Shown here: in pieces, positions 1-11,579 of the stretch
Numbering within the stretch: the first letter of the stretch is position 1
Layout of the letters: every line of letters begins with the position of its first letter
Assembly (NCBI GenBank): GCA_031763025.1
Contig: JASSKH010000007.1
Span: 8,385,930-8,449,929 of the forward strand
Length of the DNA: 64,000 nucleotides
Reading direction: 5' to 3'
From: Macrocystis pyrifera
Lineage: Eukaryota; Sar; Phaeophyceae; Laminariales; Laminariaceae
Translations under genes and position numbers: made by a program
The notes under the pieces: generated by a model
Told to the model about the DNA's origin: nothing
What the model saw: the letters and a program-made list of their open reading frames with translations, nothing else
The model's database searches: none

Positions 1-794
1 GTTACTTGTCTCCCCGCCATTTAGTGTTGGCGGTTGCTGTAGGCATCCAGTGGCCTGGATGCTAGTCGTGGCGAAGATCTTGCCTGCGCTCACAGTAACC
101 CGCTTCGTTGGTGCTGATGGAGCTCGGACCCCGATAAATCGCGCAGACGGAGGGTAGTGGTGCATTAGCTGCAATGGTGAAACGAGTCGTGCCGTGTGTT
201 ACTTCCCGGTCGGGTGCATGTTCCACGGAGAAAAAGAAATGTGCGCGCGCCGGGGGGTTGGGGGGGAGATGATGCTACGTACCACTTGCTGCTATTCATT
301 CGTGGTGAAGCTGTTTGCGGGCTCGTGTATCCGCCCGGAGTATGCGCCTAACGGCCCTCCGCCGTCGTGGCAACCTGGGAACCCACCGTGCTCCGCTTTT
401 TCGTGAATTTTGACCGCCGTAGACGACGGCGTCTACGCTTGCCCATCCTTAGACCATCTTTTTTACGACGCACTGTAGAAGCAGACGGTCACGAGCACGA
501 GTGATGTGAAGGGCGTCGACCTCGGCAAGGGGGGCGTGCCCAGCTGTAGGTCAAACTAACTGCCTCTTTTCCCGCTTGCAAGTCCTCACAGCCCGCCGCC
601 AAACGTGGGGCGTACACAAGGATGCAGGTCGCGCTCTTCCAAGGGAGCGGGGGCGGCGGGCGAATATGCTTCTTTCCAGATCGCGAGAGTCCGGAAGTTT
701 TGCGGTTCTACTCGTCCCGTGCCACCGTGGTCTCTGATCACCTCTCGCCGACCCTCCCGTGGCGTGCCGTCGTTTCATTGTTCCGTTTTTGCAG
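1..794. other. 5' flank or intron of the UCH gene, no feature recognised
   Basis: This stretch lies just upstream of the first recognisable exon of the ubiquitin hydrolase gene. I translated the first 420 bases in all three + frames and read the rest by eye, and could not find the N-terminal part of a UCH domain. The exon at 795 begins inside a codon, so at least one earlier exon must exist, probably before the window. Nothing else is identifiable. Confidence 0.5.
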
Positions 795-2513
795 GAAGCA
801 AACGGTGGGGAACGCATGCGGGACGGTCGGCCTCCTCCACTGTGCTCTTAATGCCTCCGTGTGTAAAGGGATTTCGCTCGGTGAGCACGCGAGACGACGG
901 CCGGAAGATGAGACCCGGAGATGTCTCGAGAGTGGTTTGCTTTGTGCCGGACGCCTAGTTGCTCACTGGTGCTGAGTTGCAGTCGAGTAGTGGTTCTGGG
1001 CTCGAGTAGGGTAGGAAGTATGTGCTGATGCTTCAAGTACCAGTAAAAATGGGGTTGTGATTTGTAGCGGCAGTTGTGGCTCCAGGATCGCTGAAACGGC
1101 AGTCAGCAACGATGGAAGCTGCTTTTCCGTTGGCACGCGCTTAATCGGGCTCTTGATGAGCATACAAAGAAAGAGGAACGCGCGGTGTGCGCACGGAGGC
1201 CGGGTACCGATGTCGCCATGTTGTTTGTTTCAAGGGGAACAAGGGCTGTCCTTGCTTCGATATTTATTGTCGGGATTAGGTAACTGCCGTGTTGCGCCCG
1301 CGGTCGGAACAGCAGACGTCTCGGCGACCACCTGACCACGTCCTGTCCGCACCGGAAGTGCACGTCGCTCACACCGCCACCAATTCGTCTGATCCTCTCG
1401 ACGGTCGCGGCAGAAAAGGAGTGCTTCTTGAACCGGTTTTGGGAGAAGACTCGACAGCTGACGCCAGCAGAGATCGCGCAGGCCCTGCACGATGTAAGCA
1501 GCCACCGTGCTGGCCTCTTCTATACATCCGTCTTAAAGCAGTACGGGTGGTAGCTATTTTCTTGTTTGTGTCGCTTTCCAAATACATGTGTAAAACGCGA
1601 TTGCTTGCGGCACGGGCGTGTGCGGGCGGGGCGGACGGCAATTTTTTTTTCCTTTTTTGTTATCGCGAGTTTTTCCTGTCGGAAATGCACCGGAAGCCTC
1701 GCCGGACGGATTTCTTTTAATGTCTGTTCGTGTCTCTCAGGAGGACGAGCTGGAGGAGGTCCACGAGGAGGCTGCGCAAGAGGGCCAGAGCGAACAGATT
1801 GCGAGGGAGGAGAAGATCAACACTCATTTCATATGCCTCACGTAAGTTGAGCCGACGTGGGCACTGGGGTAAGGCGGCGGGTCTTGAGGCCTCGACTCGC
1901 CCCAGAGGTGTGCCTGTTTGCTTCCCGCGTTGTGTCGGCGCCACGAGTGGCGGCGTTTGGACGGTGTGGACTAGCCAGTGTGAACAGACGAGCGGTTGGG
2001 CGGTTGTCGCCGGCATTGCGATGCCACCAACGACGGCCATGGCTGTAAGGATGAAAACTGTGCCTCGCGGCACACGCTGAAACTGCGCGGTTGATGGCCG
2101 TGCTCTGTGCGTATATAGTGAGCTTGCACGCGCCCACCTCCCCACACTATCGAGTTATGGGAAAACTCGTGGTGCTTCGGTTTAGTAGTCCTTACGGTCA
2201 GCCAGTACATCGACGGGCAGGGCCCAGCGGCCTCGGTGGCGTCGCCGTCGGCGCAGCCCTGTTGACGCCTCGACCTTGAGACCGTGCCCCCTCACAATCG
2301 CGACTGTTTTTTCTGTGCAGGGAAGTCGATGGCGTCCTCTACGAGCTGGATGGACGCAAGGAGGGACCCGTGCCGCACGGGTCCACGTCACCAGCGACTC
2401 TCTTGCAGGACGCCTGCTCCGTGGTGAAGAAGTTCATGGATCGGGATCCGGGCGAGCTCAGGCAAGCGTTACCGATCTGCGCGCATGGTGTTTTGCCCTG
2501 TAACAGGACTTGA
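795..2513 (+). CDS. Ubiquitin carboxyl-terminal hydrolase, UCH-L (peptidase C12) family, 3' part of gene
   Basis: Cysteine protease that releases ubiquitin from small C-terminal adducts; probably cytosolic. Four exons are read: 795-880, 1414-1493, 1741-1841 and 2321-2513. All introns are GT-AG (donors at 881, 1494, 1842) and the phases agree. Exon 1 encodes [16 protein letters not shown], with the oxyanion Gln and nucleophile Cys. Exon 2 encodes the helix before the crossover loop ([15 protein letters not shown]). Exon 3 encodes the loop ([11 protein letters not shown]) and the catalytic His in INTHFICL. Exon 4 encodes VLYELDGRK with the catalytic Asp, then PHGSTS and [11 protein letters not shown]. 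The domain order and spacing match human UCHL3/UCHL1. The N-terminal third lies upstream, probably outside the window. The extreme C-terminus is uncertain: the frame runs to TGA at 2511-2513, but a GC-AG donor at 2462 could splice to an unseen exon. It looks functional. Confidence 0.9.
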
Positions 2514-2887
2514 ATCTTACAGCAGTGGGCAAATAAATACCCCAGACTATCGGCTACACGAAACTGAGTCATCTAGCCCGATGAGTGACCTCTACAACGT
2601 TGACCGCGTACAGACCGGAACAGGGGATTAGCCAGTGACACGAATGAGTCTATGGGACGAAATCGATGGATTTCGTCTGTGTTTGGGGCGCGTGGAAACA
2701 TGGCGCACCAGGCCCTCCCTTTCTCTGACTGACGAAGGGGGTCCGCTCGTTGCGGGCAGGGAGATTGTCTAGACAATGTTTCGACCTCAGCAGATCCTGA
2801 CACCGAATGATGTCAGGACGCATTCAACCTCATGACAGCCCGGTACTAACCAGGGGCTGCTTATTTCCGCGCACAACGCAAAGCTAG

Positions 2888-3142
2888 CGAACACGCACGC
2901 ACCCACGTACGCTAAAGAGGCCTGTGGACCCGAGACAGCTATTGGTAGGAATGGGTGGAGGTTGAGAGATTCCGAACACGCACGCACCCACGTACGCTAA
3001 AGAGGCCTGTGGACCCGAGACAGCTATTGGTAGGAATGGGTGGAGGTTGAGAGATTCCGAACACGCACGCACCCACGTACGCTAAAGAGGCCTGTGGACC
3101 CGAGACAGCTATTGGTAGGAATGGGTGGAGGTTGAGAGATTC
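2888..3142. repeat. Tandem repeat, three 85-bp units
   Basis: Three essentially identical 85-bp copies begin at 2888, 2973 and 3058, each starting CGAACACGCACGCACCCACG. Being near-identical, they must be a recent amplification or under homogenisation. The region between the UCH stop and this array (2514-2887) shows no gene. The array lies about 375 bp past the UCH stop, so it may fall in or near its 3' UTR. Confidence 0.95.
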
Positions 3143-3756
3143 CGTTAGGGATAGCTCACCCGGCTTTTAGACGATTGCCCCCCCCCTCACGTTGTTCGGG
3201 TCTTAGTTTCGCCTTTTTTCGCCACCTCTGTTCGTTTGGGCTGACTTATGGGGGCATACAGCTCGTCGCCGACGGTTGGATGAAGACCTGGTGGCGTGAA
3301 GGCGATTGCCTTTCACCAGGACGTGCGTGTTCGAATTGTTTGCCTGCCGCAGTATTCACGAGGTCCCAGTGTCATCTAGATGCCCTTTGTCCCATTATCT
3401 CACGCGCACACGCTGGCAGGTTCACCATTGTGGCTCTCGCGCCGGCCGCGTCCGAGGGGTAGTGGGCAAAGGGATCACAAGCTCAGGCGGGCGATATCGT
3501 CGGATGGGGCAGTGCGGTAGAAGCGTGGTATTCGTAGGTAGTCCGAGCTCTGCCCAGGGGGGAAGAGGGTGCCAAGCGTCCATGGTTTCTAGCGTTTGTC
3601 GGCGCACATTCGTTCTTGCGCCTTCCGCTAGCCGAATGGCCCTCTTGATAGAGTCTCGTAAATTGCAACTTCTTCATCTTGGTTTGCACGGGTGACGCTT
3701 TTTGCAACGCACATTCGATAAATAACTTGCGAGACGAGTGTTTTCGCATAATATAC
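3143..3756. other. Intergenic, nothing recognised
   Basis: About 600 bp with only short open frames on both strands and no recognisable domain, RNA or repeat. Confidence 0.5.
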
Positions 3757-4438
3757 TATTAATTGTTATTGCCCTCGATGAAATGCATTCGAGCGCTGTT
3801 CTCAGTTTGCATGTCTTGTTTTTTTGTGAGGTCGCAGTTAGTTGAAGTTGGTGAGCGTGACGAGAGAGACCAAACGGCACCGGCATAGACGGCACCCCAG
3901 CAAGCGAGGTTTGGCTCAGACTGAGCGCCTGCGTGGCTGGCAATCGGTACTAGTAGTCGTGCTGGGCGAGTTTACTGTGTGTGATATTCATCTTGGTTCG
4001 TCAAGGGCACTCAACATCCTTCAACGTTTCTGCTTCATGTTGATGGTAGTGATGCACCAGACTCTTCCACAGCCTGCTATTACTGGAAGAATGGGGATGA
4101 CGAACGTGACAGATCTACGGCATTGGTCAAGCTCCTAACTGCATTAGGCTACTGCGTTGGCGGTTATTGTATTGTCATGGATGTGTTTGAAAAACGCGCG
4201 CCACGAGCAGTCTTTTGTCCATGAAAATCCGTTTTAAAAAAAATGCCCCTTAGCAAGCTTTAAGTAAGCCTGTGGCCTCCAAAATCTGAATTGTTTTGTC
4301 TTCTTTAGGGTCGTCGTCGTTGTTGTTGTTGTTGTGGTTGTCTCACTGTACGTATAATAGGTACCACGAGCTCCACTTGGACCCGCAGAGAGTCACCAGG
4401 CTTCGTTTGTTCCGCCACGGCGGGAGCGCCAAGAGTAT

Positions 4439-5221
4439 TTATTCTGGCGCCCCCTCCCTATTGCCAGCTTTGAAGCTTCTCGACCATGCTCGCTGAAAAC
4501 CGCCTGCTCGGCACGAAATTATTTCACCGTGTAATACCGTAGTAGCCGGTTCCTGTACCGATGAGTACGAAGGTGACCAGATACCATCCGAAAAATAGTA
4601 TGCATTATTACTACCGTAGTGGCCGGTTCCTGTTCCGATGAGTAGGTGGCCGGTTACCATCCAATAATTACCGTGCATTACCGTGGTGGCTGAATACCGC
4701 TGTAAACGATACCAACCTGTATAAGGCATACCGAAGTGAGCTTTGGAAATCTCAGGGTCGTGGTTGAGAGCCATGGTCCCCAATCGATTGCACAGCAACA
4801 CAGCGGGTTTTCTCGATACTGCGGCTGCGACGTGTCGGTTAGGGTCGTGATCCCCAACAAGCAGTTCCGCACAACAGCATTTTCGACGTATTCTTTGTTT
4901 GACAGCCACATTCAGGACTCTCTCCGCGTATGCGTCATGTCCTTCCAAAAGAAAGGAAGAATAGGGCCATAGAATATTTGACATACATAATAGAGCCGCA
5001 TGCATCGCAATGTTACCCCCAGACCTCAGCATAATAGATACCTGGTAGTTCTCAGTTTGTAGAACTGAGTCTCTGTTTTGGTAAATGCAAATCTGTCTGC
5101 CTGTCTGTCTGTCCGCAAGGCTTATAATTTCGAACACTTTCCAATGGCCGATATATAAGCTCGTTACAGATGATATTCGTACGACGTTTTCGACCCTTAC
5201 GGACCTTATATACTGAAACAT
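4439..5221 (-). CDS. Open frame of 260 codons inside the fold-back element, unrecognised
   Basis: An uninterrupted minus-strand frame. Its first about 40 codons recur, with early stops, in the related element near 36.1 kb, so the sequence belongs to the repeat rather than to a host gene. No domain is recognised and the central part (a Cys-rich stretch around residue 120) resembles nothing I know. A chance open frame is more likely than a gene. Confidence 0.12.
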   Translation of the reverse strand: MFQYIRSVRVENVVRISSVTSLYIGHWKVFEIISLADRQTGRQICIYQNRDSVLQTENYQVSIMLRSGGNIAMHAALLCMSNILWPYSSFLLEGHDAYAERVLNVAVKQRIRRKCCCAELLVGDHDPNRHVAAAVSRKPAVLLCNRLGTMALNHDPEISKAHFGMPYTGWYRLQRYSATTVMHGNYWMVTGHLLIGTGTGHYGSNNAYYFSDGIWSPSYSSVQEPATTVLHGEIISCRAGGFQRAWSRSFKAGNREGAPE

Positions 5222-7149
5222 ACCGTACTACCAGGCAAATTTAGCCATATAATACATCCACGACATCACACCATGGTACCGTACCGCAAACGTACCATAC
5301 CATATACTGTGTTTCTCCCGTACCATACCGTCAATACATACCATTACATACGGTGGTTGTCCCATATTCCCATATCCATACTACCAACATATCCCATATA
5401 CCATACAACCAACGTATCCCATATCCCATACCGAGTTGGGGAGACGTCTATACACCAGAATGCCTGCTACTGCTGGAGTGCCGTCTTGTTGTGCAAGGGT
5501 GGCGATGAATACAGAAGTTGGCTCAGACGCCCATACCGAGTTGGGGAGACGTCTATACACCAGACCAGGTGCCTGCTACTGTTGTAGTACTGTCTTGTTG
5601 AGCAAGGGTGGCGATGGCTGCAAGAGTAAGAGTTGGCTCAGACGCTTGGGTCCCACGCTCAAAGCAGTGCAGCGCATTGGCCGCTGGTGTGCACGAAATA
5701 GATGAAAAACATTAGCTACGAGTACTACTACTGCTGCATCCGTCTCGAATGGCAAAAAATGGGCTTTTTTTCATGTCTGGGAGGATATCGTATAGGACGC
5801 CGCCGGCAAGCTCTTGCCCCCTAGAGCATGCATCCACCTCATTTCTTCGAGCCCGTCATCTATACTAGTTGATCTTTCCCGCCACCGAGCGGGTTGCCCT
5901 TGGGCTGAGTCTCTGTCGAGATCGAGCGGTCTTTTACAGTTACTGTACAACAAACGTCTATCGTCGCACGAGCAGGTCTTTGACAGTACAACAAACGTGC
6001 CGAATGGCAAAAAATGAGCTTCTTTTCAGGTTTTAGAGGATACCGTTGGGCGCCGCCGGCAAGCTCTTGCCCCCTAGAGCATGTATCCACCTCATTTCTT
6101 TGAACCCGTCATCTATACTAGTTGATCTTGCCCGCCACCGCGCGGGTTGCCCGTGGGCTGAGTCTCTGTCGAGATCGAGCGTCTATCGTGTATCCTCGCA
6201 CCAGCTGAAAGAATACTTTTTGGTGTACTTCGCGTTTCCATTCGCATACCATAGCAGGTCTTTTACAAACAGTACAGCAGGAGTGGGTTACTTTTTGTGC
6301 CACAGCAAAATTATCGACGAGTACGTACTACTGCTATAAGTGCTGCATTCGTCTCGAATGGCAAAAAAAATGCATTTCGTCTATCAGTACAACAAGCGTC
6401 TCGAATGGCAAGAAGTAGGCTTTTTTCAGTTTTGGGAGGATACCATAGGACGCCGCCGGCAAGCTCTTGCCCCCTATAGAGCATACATCAACCTCGTTTC
6501 TTCGAGCCCGTCATCTATACTAGTTGATCTTGCCCGCCACCGCGCGGGTTGTCCGTGGGCTGAGTCTCTGTCGAGATCGAGCGTCTATCGTGTATCGTCG
6601 CACGAGCTGAAATAATACTTTTTTGATGTACTTCGTGTTTCCATTCGCATACTATAGCAGGTCTTTTACAATAGAACAGGAGTGGGTTACTCTTTGTACC
6701 ACAGCAAAATTATCTACGAGTACTACTGTGCTGTATCCATCTCGAATGTCAAAAAAATGGCATACTATCGCAGGTCTTTTACATCAGCGAAAGGCAAAAA
6801 ACGGGCTTTTTTTCAGCTTTGGGGGGATACCGTAGGACGCCGCCGGCAGCAGTGGATTACTTTCTACTTTTCGCCTTTATTTGCTTGCGATCGTCATCGT
6901 ATGTTTCGGTACTCGAATATAATATCCCGCCAGTTAAAAATACATCTCAATCTGTCGAATGTGTAATAACCCACAAAATGTTTTTCATTGGCCAAGGTTC
7001 GTACCACGAAAGCTACTTTAATTATTGGGGTAAAAGTACGAGTACACACGTACATAGAGCAGGTACAGCATCTTGCTGTGTCGTTTCTGACTGCTTGTTT
7101 TTGTTCTTTGCTGCTACGTTTTGGGAGAGCGGCAGAGCACGGAGAAGCG

Positions 7150-7533
7150 ATGAAACGCAGGCCGCCAGAAGGTTTACTTACTGTCTGCTGCTTTGCTGTG
7201 CTGATCTCGGGTTCGGCGCGATGCCTTTTTTTGGAGGGCTCGCCGCAGCGCTGTGTATCAAGTCACCTCACGCACTCAGGAACACGACGGCAACGGCAGC
7301 AACGAACATTTGATTCGGGTACACAGCAGCGCACAGCGCTCATCCATCGTATACGAGATTGGTACACCATACCACGTACTTGCAAATTATTGCACATCGA
7401 CACCCATCCGTTCGTTTTCCGAGAAGATCTATATTTAGAAATTGATAAAGCGCATGCCGGAGAGACATCATTTTTGGATGAGTTTACCAACGAAAACACC
7501 CTATTCAATTTTCGTTCTGCGCTAACACTCTAA
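7150..7533 (+). CDS. Candidate small secreted protein, 127 aa, carried inside the fold-back element
   Basis: Starting at the ATG at 7150, the product has a basic start (MKRRPPE), a hydrophobic core (GLLTVCCFAVLISGSA) and a plausible signal-peptidase site just before RCLF. The mature part has a basic low-complexity stretch and then a normal-looking soluble sequence containing LHIDTHPFVF and HAGETSFLDEF. The frame is open further upstream to 6988, but that start would bury the signal peptide. The segment of about 550 bp holding this ORF is missing from the related copy at 34-36.5 kb, so it may be a captured passenger. No family is recognised and no transcription evidence is available. Confidence 0.3.
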   Translation: MKRRPPEGLLTVCCFAVLISGSARCLFLEGSPQRCVSSHLTHSGTRRQRQQRTFDSGTQQRTALIHRIRDWYTIPRTCKLLHIDTHPFVFREDLYLEIDKAHAGETSFLDEFTNENTLFNFRSALTL

Positions 7534-8337
7534 AGTACTATTGAAAAATTGCATACCACTAAAAAAATGCATACGAACTATCGTAGGTCTTTTACAACAA
7601 CAACAACAACAACAACAGTAGTTAGTTGATTACTTTCTGCTTTTCGCCTTTATTGGTATTTTGCGATCCTCGTCGTATGTTTTCGGACTCGCAAAAATAA
7701 TAACCCGGTAGTTGAAAATACGTCAATCTGTCGAATGTGTAACAACACGCAACAAAAAATGGGCTTTTTCAGGTTTGGAAGGATTTCGTAGGACGCCGGC
7801 GGCAAGCTCTTGCCCCCCAGAGCATGCATCCACCTCAGTTCTCATTTCGCCAACAACAACTATTTCGCGGTACAGAGATTGATCTCTTGTCAATCTGTCG
7901 TTTACTTGTTGTAATAAACAACCGACATGTTTTGCTTTGGCCAAGAGAGCGTCGTCAGCTTTCTGACTGATTGTTGGAGATCTCTCCCCGTTCATGTTTT
8001 ATTGTTCATTGGCCAACAGTCTTGTATTTAGCCCTGCCACCCCAATTACACCTCAATGATATCGATCCCATTGCTGTAGTACTGGTGCAGGTGCTCGTGC
8101 CGTCTTCGTGTGCTGCTGCTGGATATATGTCCTCGCCGAGTACTATAACAAGTGGTACCGATGGTCAACAAGTAGACGCTCTGCCTGAGCCAAACACAGC
8201 ACTCTGGGGTTCCGTCTGTGCTGGTCCCGACTGGCCTCTCCCGTCACTCTCAACAACTCCACCTACGACTTCACAGAAAAAGAGACAAGCAAACTGAAGA
8301 GCGCTCGAATGCATTTCATCGAGGGCAATAACAATAG

Positions 8338-8950
8338 TTCATTTTGGACAGAAAAATGGAGAAACGATTTGAATAACTTGGAATTAGAGTCCGTGGTTTT
8401 CTTGATCACCAGAATACAAAAGGAGTAATTTCACACAGCAGGCAGAAAATCACGCCAGAAACTCGAAGGAGATGCGGTTTTCAAAATCCTGAAAGTACGA
8501 GTTCCTCGCTCGCGTCTTCGGTGTGTGCCTCAGCGTTTGAAGGAGTAGGTTTTACATTCTACGAGCTCGGATCTTTGCGGGTGTTTATGAGTTGAAAATT
8601 GCGTAGCGAGGTCTGCACCTCGGAATCGTCGTTAACACGGCGCCTGCGCCGCGTTTATGGTCAGTTTTGCTGCGGTTTGGGGTCAGGGTTAGAGGTTGGG
8701 TTGGGCCTTCGCCCGTACCTTGATCCCAACAGGAACCAAAACACCTGAACAGCCTACCAACCTGAAGATCCGAGCTCAAAGATTGTCAATGGACCTCGTT
8801 CGGAGTACGTACAAAAAACTGAACAGCAGCAGCAGCCGCAGAACAGCAAGTTTTCAAGACTTGCTGTCGATCCAGACTAATATTCAACGCTCGGCTATAT
8901 ATGTAGGCGTTCGTGCGGGAGGCAACATGAAGTTGTGCACCACCTCACTA
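8338..8950. other. Spacer, nothing recognised beyond a short inverted repeat
   Basis: No gene found. The 13-base word GAGCTCGGATCTT occurs near 8564 and again inverted near 8763, so the 200 bp between them could form a loop or be a small insertion. Confidence 0.4.
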
Positions 8951-10110
8951 TTTAGTAAATGGGTGGAAGCTTCCACTCGACTTCCAAAACTTCCATTTGG
9001 AAGTCAAAAACTTGCATTTGGAAGTCAAAAACTTCCATTTGAAGTCAAAAACTTCCAAAACTTCCGTTTTGATTTCCAAATGGACGATATGGAATTCAAA
9101 ATGGAAGTTGCCGAAGTCAAAATGGAAGTCGGGCGGAAGCTTCCATATTGGCTTCCAAAAATTCCAAAAATTCCTTATTGACTTCCACAACTTCCATTTG
9201 GAAGTGAAAAAGGAAGTTTTGGACTTTCAAATGACAGTTTTGGACGTCCACTTGGAGGTTGTAAATGTCTATTTGGAAGTCAAAAACTTCCTTTTGCAAG
9301 TTATAAACTTCAATTTGGAAGTCAAAATGGAAGTTTTGGAAGTTGTTGACTTCCAAATGGAAGTTTTGCAAGCTTCCACTCATTTACCAAATAATGAGGA
9401 CCACCGTGGAAGCGTCTGCAGACGTAGGTGGAAGTTTCCATTGAAATGGAAGTTAAATGGAAGATAAATAAGTAAACTGTAGCCACTGCAAGTTTAATGA
9501 AAGTGCGTGGGAAGCACATACAAATAGGTGGAAGTCGCGCTTGAATATTTGGTGAGTGGTCAGAAGATTATGCGCACTCAGATACGAGTTTCGTCGAAAA
9601 AAAAGTAAAATGGAAGTTTCGGAAGCCAAACGTAAGTTGTGGAAGTTGAATGGAAGCGGATGCGAGTAGGTGGACGTGGATGTTACGGTTGAGTAAAGAG
9701 GTGGACAGAAGATTCTGCGGACGCCAATGGAAGTTTCCTTGAAGGGAAGTGGAAGTGGGTGACAGAAGAAGGTGACAGTATATCAAGGTGTATGGAAGGT
9801 TTCCAGCTTCCACCGGGCATGCCCGTGGAAGCTTCCATTTTGCCTCCAGTTGTTTCCACTTAGGAAACTTCCGCTGGCTTGCGCTATTAATAGCTTCCAA
9901 TAATGGAAACTTTCATGGACTAAATGGAAGTTTCCACTGGACTTCCAAAACTTCCATTTGGAAGTAAAAACTTTCCCAAACTTCCATTTGGAAGTCAAAA
10001 GTCAAAACTTCCATTTTGACTTTCACAACTTCCATTTGGAAGTAAAAAACTTCTATTTGGAAGTCAAAATGGAAGTTTTGGAAATTTTGGAAGCTTTCAT
10101 TCATTTACCA
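8951..10110. repeat. Degenerate satellite of about 20-bp near-palindromic units (CTTCCATTTGGAAG)
   Basis: Two dense blocks (about 8970-9380 and 9925-10100), with a sparser stretch between, are built from variants of CTTCCATTTGGAAGTCAAAA in both orientations. Each unit holds an imperfect hairpin (CTTCCA/TGGAAG around TT). Both strands stay open in several frames because the unit lacks stops, but the products are low complexity (KWK, EVKNF) and unlikely to be proteins. Both dense blocks end in the same CATTTACCAAATAATGAGGA sequence (near 9380 and 10103), which suggests a duplicated block. Confidence 0.85.
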
Positions 10111-10196
10111 AATAATGAGGACCACCGCCAAGTTATCAGATTTTGGCCCAAAATCCGACGAATTGGGTCATCAAATCAAATCGAAAAAAGGCATGA

Positions 10197-11009
10197 TCTC
10201 TAAATTCAAGATGTTATCCACGACAGCAAGCAGCAGCAGCAGAACGATCGATGAGTTGAATGGTGACACAGCTGTATAGCGACGTTGTCGCGCGGTCGGC
10301 GGTTCTCTCCGTGGCCAGACTACAGTCGGTTGGCACGGCCTCGGGGCCTAGAGACCGAGATAAGCGCGCTCGGCGCGCACTTCTCCGTGGACACGTATTC
10401 GTAGACTACAGCAGCTCCTAGCAGCAGTCAGTGGTGTATACCTGGTATATTTTTTGAGCTTCAGATTTTGGGGCATTTTCAGCTGTGAACTTCGCAAATC
10501 GAAACAGTCTTCCTATCTATACGGAAAAATCGGATTTACTGTGCGCGCACAGATTCGAGCAAACGCCGAGACCAACTGCTGTTGTTGTAGTCTGGTGCCG
10601 CGAAGAGACGCACTGGGTGCGCTGCACTGTGCGTAGGACCTAAGCATCCGAGCCAACTCTGACTGCCTTTCTTTGGTCTGGTGGCGGAGAGATGTGCCGA
10701 GTGTGCTTTCAAAGTCAACCTGTCTTGGTATATTGTACTTCACAATGTGACTGACTGCTGCTGCTGTGTCGCTACTGTAGTAGTCTAGGAGTACGTATCC
10801 ACCGAGAGGTGCGCGCCGAGTGCGCTTCTCTTGGTCTCTAGGCCCAACCCCGCGCCAGCCGACTGTAGTCTGGACACGGAGAGATGCACCGCCCGCTGAC
10901 CGCGCGTCGGGCGCGAAGCAACGACCCTATACAGCAGTTGTGTCACTGTCCAACTCATCGATCGTTCTGCTGCTGTTGTTTGTTGTGGAGAACATCTTGA
11001 ATTCAGAGA
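10197..11009. mobile_element. Fold-back element, 0.8 kb, with inverted arms of about 230 bp
   Basis: The left arm (10197-10432) and right arm (10752-11009) are inverted copies. Shared landmarks are AATTCAAGATGTT, CGATCGTTCTGCTGCTG, the GACTACAGTCGGTTGG/CCGACTGTAGTC pair and CTCGGCGCGCAC. The spacer of about 320 bp has no coding capacity. No target duplication is obvious. It is a MITE-like or Foldback-type element with no transposase. Confidence 0.75.
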
Positions 11010-11485
11010 GCTTGCCATTTTTCGATACATACGAAAGGCTGATCACCCAAGTCGTCGGATTCTGTGTCGAGGATAAGACATGGACACTGCATGTCCTGGA
11101 TGTTCACGGGTGGAAATAGCAGTCTGCTCCCTGTGGTGCCATCGGTCTCCCTTTGCACCTTCTTCTCATATATCACCTCACCACTTTGCACCTTCACTCA
11201 CTCATCACATTGCACCTTCAACGTATGCTCTTCTTGTGTAGTACTTGATGTGATTTCGTATGTTGGTATACCAGGTATGATGGTACTACATGGTTTGATA
11301 TCCATAACTGTAGAGCAGGCAGTCGTTGCCCTGCTGTTCCCTAGGTGTTACCATTTACCTGGTGGCGTTTTCGTAGTTTTGTCTTGTATTGATTAAACCT
11401 ACATGATACAGCAGCGCGGAGAGTCCGTCGAAGGACACGACGGTCGCCACTACTTTTGTATAAATACTCGAAACCTGCTATTACG
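11010..11485. other. Intergenic, nothing recognised
   Basis: Contains a short run of CACCTTCA/CACTCATCACATTG near-repeats around 11150-11220. No gene or RNA recognised. Confidence 0.4.
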
Positions 11486-11579
11486 GGGTTCCATAGTTAA
11501 TAGGAACTATGGTATACATAAAAACCTGTACATTTAACTATTTTTACTATCAATATTTGGTTCTATTTACTATGGTCCA
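11486..11579. mobile_element. MITE, about 94 bp, CCATAGT-ended family
   Basis: A/T-rich short element with inverted ends (GGTTCCATAGTTAATAGGAA on the left; ATTTACTATGGTCC on the right). The same family occurs at 13874 and 17568. The ends are imperfect and no protein is encoded. Confidence 0.65.

Larger units (their letters stand above)
3757..8337. mobile_element. Large fold-back (long inverted-repeat) element, 4.6 kb
   Basis: The outer about 200 bp at each end (3757-3960 and 8130-8337) are diverged inverted repeats. Both begin with the same edge, TTGTTATTGCCCTCGATG, read inward. A third copy of this edge opens the related element at 34158. The interior holds repeated blocks of 230-400 bp (around 5800, 6045 and 6450, sharing a GGCAAGCTCTTGCCCC core), a CCATAY-rich tract at 5270-5440 and a short tandem at 4535-4690. 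No transposase is recognisable, so it is probably non-autonomous. A target duplication is not clear: the flanks read TTAA on the left and TAG on the right. Confidence 0.65.

Noticed and set aside
8596-8779. Small inverted repeat as a MITE
   Set aside because: Only a 13-base word is inverted at about 200 bp distance, with no target duplication or second copy; too little to call an element.
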